A DNA stretch of 64,000 bases from Actinomycetota bacterium. Lineage in GTDB: Bacteria; Actinomycetota; Acidimicrobiia; Acidimicrobiales; RAAP-2. The position numbers and the translations under genes are program-made. Below, piece after piece: positions 50,688-64,000 of this stretch. The stretch lies in assembly GCA_009699875.1 (NCBI GenBank), contig WLNI01000001.1, positions 806,001-870,000 of the forward strand. The letters are read 5' to 3'. Below the pieces are notes generated by a model. That model saw only the letters and a program-made list of their open reading frames with translations. It did not search any database and was not told the origin of the DNA. Each line of letters starts with the position of its first letter. Positions within the stretch are counted from its first letter, which is position 1.

Positions 50688-51104
50688 GTGACACCTTCAT
50701 CAAAGTCAGGAATGAGTAAAGACCACAAAGACGCACTCGCCCGAGGCCGCCGAGAAGGTGCAGCCGTTCGACGGTACTTAGAAGCGATCGCTTCCACCCG
50801 AGGCAAGCGGGGACGGAAGCGAACCCCGGCGTCGGTGGAACGGCGGATCAAGTTGATTGATACTGAACTTGCGTCAACGGACGCCCTCCAAGGTCTCTTG
50901 TTGCGCCAAGAGCGAAAAGACTTAGAAGCTGAGCTCAAACGACTTTCCGCGAAACTTGACATGAAGACCTTGGAAAAAGAGTTCATCTCTTCAGCTTCTG
51001 GTTATGGAGAGCGAAAAGGAATCGACTACTCAACGTGGCGCGAAGCCGGCGTGGCGCCAAGTGTTCTTCTCAAGGCGGGGATTAAAAGGACTCGCCGAAC
51101 GTAA
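50688..51104 (+). CDS. conserved hypothetical basic/coiled-coil protein
   Basis: GRREGAAVRRYLEAI...GKRGRKRTPASVERRIKLID...LRQERKDLEAEL...YGERKGIDYSTWREAGV; GTG start. Confidence 0.75.
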   Translation: MTPSSKSGMSKDHKDALARGRREGAAVRRYLEAIASTRGKRGRKRTPASVERRIKLIDTELASTDALQGLLLRQERKDLEAELKRLSAKLDMKTLEKEFISSASGYGERKGIDYSTWREAGVAPSVLLKAGIKRTRRT

Positions 51105-51109
51105 CTCGT

Positions 51110-51787
51110 TCACACGCGTGAAACTGATGCTGCTCTTAGGAGTGACTCCATCAGGACGACTCCATCAGCCGACCCGAGCAGTGCAGAGACGGCTCGTTCT
51201 GGGTGTGGCATTAGCCCAACAACGTTGCCTTGTTCGTTCGAAATAGCAGCGATGTCATCAAGAGAACCGTTCGGGTTCTCTACGTAGCGCAAGACGATCC
51301 GATCCTCGTTTTGAAGTTCACGCAGCGTGTCCACGTCACAGGTATAACTACCAGAGAAATGATTAATCGGAATCGTTAACTCTTCGCCAAGGGTCGCTGC
51401 ATTCGTGAGCGCTGAGTTTGTTGAGGTCACTTTCAATCGCGAAGGCTGACAGAGAAACGTGAGGCCGCGATTTTTTTGAAGTGCCCCGGGGAGCAAGTGG
51501 GCTTCACAGAGGACTTGAAAACCATTACAAATCCCAACGACTGGACCCCCTTGCGCGGCGAACGCTGAGACTGCGTCCATGATCGGACTAAATCGAGCAA
51601 TCGCACCAGGCCGCAAATAATCTCCATGGGCAAAACCACCAGGGAGAATCAGGCCATCAAGATCACCCAGTTTGTCCTCCGCGTGAAAGACGAGACGAGC
51701 ACTGGCCCCCAGTTGTTCCACCGCAGCCACCGCATCGTGTTCGCAGTTTGTTCCCGGGAAGACGACGACACCAATCGTGGTTGCCAT
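51110..51787 (-). CDS. purQ: phosphoribosylformylglycinamidine synthase subunit I
   Basis: GVVFPGTNCEHDAVAAVEQLG, GVICNGFQVL-type GICNGFQVLCEAHLLPGAL, LMPHPERAV. Confidence 0.95.
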   Translation of the reverse strand: MATTIGVVVFPGTNCEHDAVAAVEQLGASARLVFHAEDKLGDLDGLILPGGFAHGDYLRPGAIARFSPIMDAVSAFAAQGGPVVGICNGFQVLCEAHLLPGALQKNRGLTFLCQPSRLKVTSTNSALTNAATLGEELTIPINHFSGSYTCDVDTLRELQNEDRIVLRYVENPNGSLDDIAAISNEQGNVVGLMPHPERAVSALLGSADGVVLMESLLRAASVSRV

Positions 51788-52038
51788 TAGAGAGGGGTCA
51801 CCTCAATGATGCTCTCTTCAATAACGGGATTTGCGAGTAATCGATCAGCGAGTGCAGCAGCATGATTTTGTGCCGTGGCAAGATCTGCGGCATCAAGTTC
51901 TACCTGGAAGCATCTCCCAGATCGAACAGAAGCGATACCGTCAAAGCCCAGAGCTGGGAGCGCTCGCTCGATCGTTGCCCCCTCAGGGTCAGCGATTCCT
52001 TCTCGTAATCGAACCTCTACTCGCGCAATAAACCTCAC
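51787..52038 (-). CDS. purS: phosphoribosylformylglycinamidine synthase subunit PurS
   Basis: EVRLREGIADPEGATIERALPALGFDGIASVRSGRCFQVEL. Confidence 0.93.
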   Translation of the reverse strand: MRFIARVEVRLREGIADPEGATIERALPALGFDGIASVRSGRCFQVELDAADLATAQNHAAALADRLLANPVIEESIIEVTPL

Positions 52039-52949
52039 GATGAGCGACCGTACCAGTCTTCGAGTGCTCTGTTCGTGACCCGTTCATATGCGGCCTGATA
52101 TCGAGCCGACGTCGTCGCTATCACGTCGTCTGGAAGCGTAGGCGGAGGTGGGCTCTTCTCCCAAGGCTGCGCACTCAGCCAATCTCGAAACGGTTGCTTG
52201 TCGAACGCCGGTGGACTTTGGCCAATCACAACCTCATCAGCAGGCCAGATTCGAGAGGAGTCTGGCGTGATCACTTCATCGCAAAGGACAAGTTGCCCAT
52301 CGATGACCCCGAGTTCAAACTTCGTATCCGCGAGAATGAGTCCTGCATCAGCGCAGCGCTTCGCCCCGGCCTTGTAAAGATTCAGGCATAGTTCCTGGGC
52401 TTCTTCGAGACGTTTCTTTCCAACAATTTCAGCAGCCTCCTCCAAGCCAATATTGAGGTCATGTCCCTCCTCGGCCTTGGTGGAGGGCGTGAACATTGGC
52501 GCCGGCAGCTGTTCTCCAAGTCCCAGACCAGGAGGTGCAGCCATCGTGTGGATTGTGCCGTGTTGCTGATACTCCTCGAATGCCTGGCCCGCGAGGTAGC
52601 CCCGAACTATGCATTCAAGAGAGAGCATCTCGGCAGAGCGAACCAGCATTGTTCGACCGTGGAGATCGGATGCTTCCTTAAATCCTGGAACTGAATGCTC
52701 GATCACGGACGGATCACAACTCACCAGACTCCCAACCGCGACATGGCTCAGTTCCTCACACCAGAATGAGGTCATTGCGGTCAGAACTCTTCCTTTTTCA
52801 GGAATTGCTTGCTCCATCACCACATCAAATGCACTGATCTTGTCTGAGGCAACCATCAAGAGGTGGTCGTCTCCAACGCTATAAAGCTGTCGAATCTTTC
52901 CAACTTTAAATGGCGTCAATCCCAAACGCTCAGGTGAACTCTGGCTCAC
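52035..52949 (-). CDS. purC: SAICAR synthetase
   Basis: KVGKIRQLYSVGDDHLLMVASDKISAFDVVM, ECIVRGYLAGQAFEEYQ, DTKFELG. Confidence 0.95.
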   Translation of the reverse strand: MSQSSPERLGLTPFKVGKIRQLYSVGDDHLLMVASDKISAFDVVMEQAIPEKGRVLTAMTSFWCEELSHVAVGSLVSCDPSVIEHSVPGFKEASDLHGRTMLVRSAEMLSLECIVRGYLAGQAFEEYQQHGTIHTMAAPPGLGLGEQLPAPMFTPSTKAEEGHDLNIGLEEAAEIVGKKRLEEAQELCLNLYKAGAKRCADAGLILADTKFELGVIDGQLVLCDEVITPDSSRIWPADEVVIGQSPPAFDKQPFRDWLSAQPWEKSPPPPTLPDDVIATTSARYQAAYERVTNRALEDWYGRSS

Positions 52950-54255
52950 GGAGAACCAATTCCTTTCAATGCCTCGAGATAACGAGTTCGATGGCGAAGC
53001 ATTCGATCGAGATCAAACGCTACATTCAGCTCCTCTTCACTCATCGTCACTTCGCTATCGGCTTCAAGAACAGTCCGAAAATCCATCGAGGTCTCAACAG
53101 ATTGTCGAGCAGCTCGCTGAACAATTCGATAGGCGTCATCTCTTGTCATACCGTGATCAATCAATGCAAGTAAGACTGATTGGCTATACACCAAACCGAG
53201 ACTTCCTTCATTCAGATTTTTCTCTGCCCTCTCCGCGTTAATGACAAGTCCATCAATGAGTCCCGTTGCTTTACGCAGGACGTAGAGCGACAAGAGACAT
53301 GCATCCGGGAGAATGACCCGCTCTACCGACGAGTGCGAGATGTCTCGCTCGTGCCAGAGCGCTACGTCTTCTAAGCCGGCGCCGAGGTAGCCACGGAGAA
53401 CTCGAGCAAGTCCACAGAGACGCTCCGAAAGAATCGGATTGCGTTTGTGTGGCATCGCCGAAGACCCCTTCTGACCTGGGGCAAAGGCCTCTTCGACTTC
53501 TCGGACCTCGGATCGGGCCATGTGGCGAATCTCGGTGGCCAGGTGCTCAATCGTGGCCCCAACGCTCGCGATTGCATAGAGCAACTCTGCGTGTCGGTCA
53601 CGGGCGATGACTTGTGTTGCTGGGACAGGAACGAGACCCAACGCCTGACAGACAAATGTCTCAATCTCTGGATCAATATTTGAATAGGTCCCAACAGCAC
53701 CCGAGAGTTTTCCAACGTTGATTGCTTCTCTTGCTCGAATTAAACGAACCCGATCTCTCTCCGCTGCTAACGCAAAAAGGGCCATCTTGGCGCCAAACGT
53801 TGTGGGCTCAGCATGCATACCGTGCGTTCTTCCCACCACCGGAACATCGATGAGTTCATGTGCTCTCTTCACGAGAACGCTCACCAGTTCTCCCGATGCA
53901 CTGATCAAGAGATCTGCTGCCTTCGTTAACTGCCAGCACAGTGCCGTGTCGACCACGTCTGATGAGGTAAGGCCGTAGTGAATCCACGCGCCTTCAGGCG
54001 TGCCAATCGCTTGTTGAACAACATCGACGAACGCAGCCGTGTCGTGATTGGTAATGGCTTCTCGTTCATCGACCTGAGCCACAAATGCACTATCGATCTT
54101 GGGTGCCCGCGTACGACACGCCACTGCATCCTCGCGTGGCACCACTCCAAACTCAGCGAGTGCCTCTGTGGTGAGTAGTTCCACTTCGAGCATCGCCCCA
54201 AAACGAGCTTCATCACTAAAGAGCGCTGCCATATCTTCTGGTGCGTATCGTCGAA

Positions 54256-54259
<4 letters not shown>
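52946..54259 (-). CDS. purB: adenylosuccinate lyase
   Basis: IHYGLTSSDVVDTAL, GRTHGMHAEPTTFG, GSSAMPHKRNPILSE. Confidence 0.96.
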
Positions 54260-56861
<2,602 letters not shown>

Positions 56862-56892
56862 CTAATTCTAACCTGCCACGAACCCCTTGGGT

Positions 56893-59382
56893 TCAAGTAA
56901 GCGTCAGTGAACCTTCGTGGGCATCTAAGTGCACAGTGTCGCCCTCCAAGAACGCTCCTTCAAGGAGTTTGAGGGCTAAGGGGTCCTCCACCTGCCGCTG
57001 AATGACCCTGCGCAGGGGGCGAGCCCCAAAGTCTGGATCGAAGCCTTCTTCGGCCAAGAGTTCCTCGGCGGCCGCCGAAACTTCAAATCCCAATCGACGT
57101 TCGGCCAAGCGACCTCGCAGCCTTCCCAACTGAATGCCGGTAATGACCGCGAGATCCTCCTTGGTCAGCGAAGTAAAGCGAACAATCTCGTCAATCCGAT
57201 TGACAAACTCTGGCTTAAAGAACGTCGACGGGTCACCTGGAAGGTTCGACGTCATGATCAACACAACGTTCGTAAAGTCCACTGTTCGGCCTTGGCCATC
57301 AGTGAGTCGACCATCTTCCAAGACTTGCAGGAGCAAGTTAAAGACATCAGGGTGTGCTTTTTCAATCTCATCAAGCAGCACCACCGCGTAGGGCCGGCGG
57401 CGGATTGCCTCAGTGAGTTGGCCACCTTCCTCGTAGCCAACGTAGCCAGGAGGCGCCCCAACAAGTCGAGAAACTGCAAACTTCTCCATGTACTCACTCA
57501 TATCAATACGCACCATGGCTTTATCGTCATCAAACATGAACTCTGCCAGTGCTCTGGCCAATTCTGTCTTTCCAACACCCGTAGGTCCCTGAAAGAGAAA
57601 CGAGCCAATTGGTCGATTCGGATCTGAAAGTCCGGATCGAGAGCGGCGAATGGCATTTGCCACTGCCTCAACGGCTTCGTCTTGTCCAACCACTCGAGAG
57701 TGCAGGAGCGATTCCATCGCGACAAGTTTTGCGACTTCTCCTTCAAGCATGCGCGCGACCGGCACGCCAGTTGCGCGACTGACGACTTCGGCGACGTCTT
57801 CATCGTCGACTTCCTCTTTCAAAAAGCGCTGCTCTGCTTGGAGGTCCGCCAGGACGTCGGTCGCCTCTTCAATCTTTGACTCCACGTCGGGGAGTTCTCC
57901 GTAGCGAATCGCAGATGCGCCTGCTAAATCACCTTCGCGTTCCATGCGCTCAGCATCTCCACGTCGCTCTTCAAGAGAGGTCTTCAACTGGCGAATCGCC
58001 TCAATCTGTTCTTTTTCTGCCATCCAATGTGCGGTCATTTCATCCGCTTTTTCCGAAAGATCTGCGAGTTCTGCCTCAAGGCCGTCGAGACGGTCTTTCG
58101 ACGCTGCATCAGTTTCTTTCTCCAGCGCGACTTTCTCAATTTCAAGTTGGCGCATACGCCGAGTGACGACGTCGATCTCAGTTGGCATGGAATCGATCTC
58201 AATTCGAAGCCGACTTGCTGCTTCATCCATCAAGTCAATTGCCTTATCGGGCAGAAACCTTCCGGTGATATAGCGATCCGACAGGGTGGCTGCGGCGACG
58301 ATTGCTGCGTCCTGAATCCGAACTCCATGGTGAATCTCGTAGCGCTCTTTCAACCCTCTCAAAATTGCGATGGTGTCCTCAACACTTGGTTCACCAACGA
58401 AGACCTGCTGAAAACGGCGCTCTAGGGCGGCGTCTTTCTCAATGTACTTTCGGTACTCATCGAGTGTTGTTGCTCCAACCAAGCGAAGTTCGCCTCGCGC
58501 CAACAGCGGTTTGATCATGTTTCCCGCGTCCATCGACCCTTCAGCAGCTCCCGTTCCCACCAAGGTGTGGATCTCGTCAATGAAGGTAATGATCTCGCCC
58601 TCGGCGTCCTGTATCTCCTTTAAGACTGCCTTGAGGCGTTCTTCAAACTCACCGCGAAACTTCGCCCCAGCGACCAGTGCGCCAAGATCAAGTGACATCA
58701 CTCTTTTGTTTTTGAGGCCTTCAGGTACGTCCCCTTCCATGATTCGAAGGGCAAGCCCTTCGACAATGGCGGTCTTGCCGACCCCCGGTTCTCCAATCAA
58801 CACTGGGTTATTTTTTGTTCGTCGAGAAAGGACTTGGATAACGCGCCGAATCTCCTCATCTCGCCCAATAACTGGGTCGAGTTTGTTCGACGCGGCAAGT
58901 GCCGTGAGATCTCTCGCATATTTTTCCAAAGATTGAAACGTATCTTCTGGGGTCTGTGACGTGACACGGTGACTTCCGCGCACTTCTCGAAGGGCTGCGA
59001 GAAGCGCGTCTCTCTTCACACCAAGTTCGTCAGAGAAGACCAAAAGAACGTGTTCAATTGAGACGTACTCATCTCCCATTTCCGTGCGCAGGGTGTCAGC
59101 TTCTTCGAGCCCTTCTCGAAGTGCCCGACTCATCGAAGGCTGTGAACCCCCAACATTGCGCGGGAGTGCTGAAATCTCTTCACCAACACGGCGTGCAATT
59201 TCAGTAGGGTCAGCGCCAACTTGGCGAAGGAGTGGGGCTGCGATGCCCTCCGACTGTGCCAAGACCGCGGCAACGACATGGGACGGGGTGACTTCAGGAT
59301 TACCAGCCGCGGTGGCTTGTGTTGTGGCGGCAGAGAATGCTTCTCTCGTTCTATTCGTCCAACGTTCTGGATCAATACTCAT
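56893..59382 (-). CDS. clpB: ATP-dependent chaperone ClpB
   Basis: [20 protein letters not shown] and [23 protein letters not shown] Walker A motifs, Clp N-domain repeats, middle coiled coil. Confidence 0.96.
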   Translation of the reverse strand: MSIDPERWTNRTREAFSAATTQATAAGNPEVTPSHVVAAVLAQSEGIAAPLLRQVGADPTEIARRVGEEISALPRNVGGSQPSMSRALREGLEEADTLRTEMGDEYVSIEHVLLVFSDELGVKRDALLAALREVRGSHRVTSQTPEDTFQSLEKYARDLTALAASNKLDPVIGRDEEIRRVIQVLSRRTKNNPVLIGEPGVGKTAIVEGLALRIMEGDVPEGLKNKRVMSLDLGALVAGAKFRGEFEERLKAVLKEIQDAEGEIITFIDEIHTLVGTGAAEGSMDAGNMIKPLLARGELRLVGATTLDEYRKYIEKDAALERRFQQVFVGEPSVEDTIAILRGLKERYEIHHGVRIQDAAIVAAATLSDRYITGRFLPDKAIDLMDEAASRLRIEIDSMPTEIDVVTRRMRQLEIEKVALEKETDAASKDRLDGLEAELADLSEKADEMTAHWMAEKEQIEAIRQLKTSLEERRGDAERMEREGDLAGASAIRYGELPDVESKIEEATDVLADLQAEQRFLKEEVDDEDVAEVVSRATGVPVARMLEGEVAKLVAMESLLHSRVVGQDEAVEAVANAIRRSRSGLSDPNRPIGSFLFQGPTGVGKTELARALAEFMFDDDKAMVRIDMSEYMEKFAVSRLVGAPPGYVGYEEGGQLTEAIRRRPYAVVLLDEIEKAHPDVFNLLLQVLEDGRLTDGQGRTVDFTNVVLIMTSNLPGDPSTFFKPEFVNRIDEIVRFTSLTKEDLAVITGIQLGRLRGRLAERRLGFEVSAAAEELLAEEGFDPDFGARPLRRVIQRQVEDPLALKLLEGAFLEGDTVHLDAHEGSLTLT

Positions 59383-59449
59383 TTTGTTTCCTCGTCTCCG
59401 TTGCCTCTTGTGATGTTTTCTTTTTGTGCCCCCTCGTTCTTTTTCGCAC

Positions 59450-59842
59450 TTAGCGCCGCGGTGGGCGTCGAAAGATCATGGGAGCTTGATTCAGCGGAAC
59501 GATGTCTCGCCGATGTGCCTTTCGGATCTCATCGAGATCCTCACGATGTTCGTGTTCTCGGCGAAGTAATTCGTTTCGCAACGCTGCTACTTCACGCTCC
59601 AGAAGGAGAACTCGTCGCACCCCTTCAAGGTTCAGTCCTTCGGCCGTAAGTTCTTGGATACGGCGCAATCGAGCGAGATCAACGTCAGAAAATCGACGCG
59701 ATCCCCCTGCTGTTCGGCCGGGATCCAACAGTCCACTTCGTTCGTAGTTCCTCAAGGTTTGAGGATGGACGCCAGCAAGTTCGGCTGCCACTGAGATGAC
59801 GTAGACAGCTCGGGTGGGGTCTGGTTGGTTTGGACTCGTCAT
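59450..59842 (-). CDS. hspR: MerR-family heat-shock repressor HspR
   Basis: [66 protein letters not shown], directly after dnaJ. Confidence 0.92.
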   Translation of the reverse strand: MTSPNQPDPTRAVYVISVAAELAGVHPQTLRNYERSGLLDPGRTAGGSRRFSDVDLARLRRIQELTAEGLNLEGVRRVLLLEREVAALRNELLRREHEHREDLDEIRKAHRRDIVPLNQAPMIFRRPPRR

Positions 59843-60960
59843 GCAACCACGTCCTCTTCGTCAGCACTTGCCATTGCTTCTCCAAGTGCTTCGACGGCAG
59901 CACGTTGTTGAGGTGTCAATGTTTTTGGAATCGCAACATCAACTTTGACCAACAGGTCTCCTGCGACTTTTGTCTTCTTCCCGGTTCCTGCAGGAACGCC
60001 ACGACCCTTGACTCTCATCGTCGTACCCGACGCCGTACCGGCAGGAATTTTTAGCGTTACCGGCTCATCTAGTGTCGGCACCGTAATTTGGGTTCCGAGT
60101 ACTGCGTGAGGAAAGTCAATCGTTGCCTTTGTCGTCAGATTTCTCCCACTTCTCCCAAAGCGCGGATCCGATGCGACGTGCACGACCACAAAAAGATCAC
60201 CCGGAGGACCGTTGAGTTGTCCAGGAGCTCCTCGGCCTTTGACACGAATTCGTTGACCGTCGTCGACACCAGCGGGTATCCGTACTTTGACATTACGTGT
60301 GGACTTCTCTCTGCCAGTTCCAGAACAGTCCGGGCAAGGGCTCTCGACCAGGTGACCACGACCGTTACAGTCCCCACAGATTGTGGAGAGCGAAAAAGGA
60401 CCCTGGTTGTCGTTGAGCGAACCTGAACCACCACAGCGCTGACACGTCGTCATTGACGTTCCTGGAGCGGCTCCGGAACCTCGACACGTCGAACAGCGAG
60501 TATCTGATGGCAAGTTCACACTGGTCGTGACTCCTTTGACGGCGTCTGAAAATGCCAAGTGAAGTCCTGCTTCAATGTCTGCCCCTCGCTGGGGGCCACG
60601 CTGGCGCCGGGTGCGACCTCGACCAAAGAGTCCTCCAAAGAGATCACCTAAGTCGCCCATGTCTTCGGTGCGGAATGAGTTGGGGTCAAAACCGCCCGCT
60701 CCTCCTCCGCCACCAAAACCACCGGCTACGGGCCCTAATCGTCGAACTTCGTCGTACTCCTTGCGACGATCGGTATCGCCAAGCACGTCATAGGCCGCCG
60801 AAATCTCCTTGAAGCGCTCTTCCGAACCAGGATTGGCATCAGGATGGTGTTCTTTCGCCAGCTTTCGATACGAGCGCGTAATTTCCTTGTCCGTTGCGGA
60901 CTCCGCAACGCCAAGAACTTTGTAATAGTCCTTTTCGAACCATTCACGCTGTGCGGTCAC
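59839..60960 (-). CDS. dnaJ: chaperone DnaJ
   Basis: J-domain DYYKVLGVAESATDKEITRSYRKLAKEHHPDANP; four CxxCxGxG-type zinc motifs. Confidence 0.96.
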   Translation of the reverse strand: MTAQREWFEKDYYKVLGVAESATDKEITRSYRKLAKEHHPDANPGSEERFKEISAAYDVLGDTDRRKEYDEVRRLGPVAGGFGGGGGAGGFDPNSFRTEDMGDLGDLFGGLFGRGRTRRQRGPQRGADIEAGLHLAFSDAVKGVTTSVNLPSDTRCSTCRGSGAAPGTSMTTCQRCGGSGSLNDNQGPFSLSTICGDCNGRGHLVESPCPDCSGTGREKSTRNVKVRIPAGVDDGQRIRVKGRGAPGQLNGPPGDLFVVVHVASDPRFGRSGRNLTTKATIDFPHAVLGTQITVPTLDEPVTLKIPAGTASGTTMRVKGRGVPAGTGKKTKVAGDLLVKVDVAIPKTLTPQQRAAVEALGEAMASADEEDVVA

Positions 60961-60964
60961 TCAA

Positions 60965-63442
<2,478 letters not shown>

Positions 63443-63502
63443 GTTTCTTTATCTAGCTCTGTGAGAGTGCCTCATTTCCCCTATTTGTAAGGCATCCTGG
63501 GG

Positions 63503-64000
63503 GTGAGTAGCGTGGGGGTTGTGCCTGAACTCATCCTCCTCCGCCACGGCCAATCGGAGTGGAACGCCAAAAATCTCTTCACCGGCTGGGAAGATGTCAA
63601 TCTGACCGACCAGGGCCAGCAAGAGGCCACGCACGCTGGACTCCTCCTTGAGCAGGCCGGCGTCGACGTCCGTGTCCTTCACACTTCTCTGCTGACCCGA
63701 GCAATTCGCACGGCCACCTTGGCGCTTGATGCCATGGGACGACCCTGGGTGCCCGCACAACGTGACTGGCGGTTGAATGAACGCCACTACGGGGATCTCC
63801 AGGGGAAAAATAAGAAAGAAACCACCGAGCAGTACGGAGCTGAGCAGGTAAAGATCTGGCGTCGAAGTTACACAACCCCTCCGCCACCACTTGGCGAAGG
63901 CGACTCAAGACGAGCCAATGGCGATACTCGTTACCGAGATATTGACCCAGCCTTGTTGCCAGCATCTGAGTGCTTAGCTGATGTGGTCGCTCGCACCTTG
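63503..64000 (+). CDS. gpmA: 2,3-bisphosphoglycerate-dependent phosphoglycerate mutase, 3'-truncated by the window (GTG start, absent from ORF track)
   Basis: Own translation: [39 protein letters not shown]...[17 protein letters not shown]...[29 protein letters not shown] candidates at 63503, 63512, 63521. Confidence 0.92.
   Translation, partial: MSSVGVVPELILLRHGQSEWNAKNLFTGWEDVNLTDQGQQEATHAGLLLEQAGVDVRVLHTSLLTRAIRTATLALDAMGRPWVPAQRDWRLNERHYGDLQGKNKKETTEQYGAEQVKIWRRSYTTPPPPLGEGDSRRANGDTRYRDIDPALLPASECLADVVARTL

Noticed and set aside
56880-56894. GAACCC-CTT-GGGTTC hairpin at the clpB stop codon
   Set aside because: Perfect but short stem, overlaps the stop codon and lacks a U tract; not callable as a terminator

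Overview
The window is about 64 kb of actinobacterial-type chromosome. Acidimicrobiia-like is an inference from gene content: F420/LLM oxidoreductases, a SenX3/RegX3-like two-component pair, HspR-dnaKJ-grpE and DUF2510-type proteins. No rRNA, CRISPR array, integrase, transposase or prophage was recognised. Most of it is ordinary metabolic and housekeeping sequence: a purine cluster (purF, purM, pyrE; purL; purQ, purS, purC, purB, purD, purA), a dnaK-grpE-dnaJ-hspR-clpB chaperone block, heme A synthesis genes, glnB-amt, serS, and five tRNAs (Arg-TCG, Arg-ACG, Glu-TTC, Asp-GTC, Phe-GAA). Accessory elements are a BglII/BstYI-like restriction-modification pair next to an orphan PIN-like gene, and a Phd/VapC-type toxin-antitoxin module. 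I did not find a convincing entirely new multi-gene system. The best leads are regulatory: an exact match to the published Nur nickel-regulator motif in front of a NiCoT transporter, a perfect 16-bp palindrome over the antitoxin start codon, a 37-bp inverted repeat between a stand-alone SARP-type regulator and an amidohydrolase, and two inverted repeats in the purL divergent region. I also report a 56-aa zinc-ribbon ORF and a 3'-truncated gpmA with GTG starts, both missing from the supplied ORF track. All family calls come from reading motifs by eye; no searches were run.
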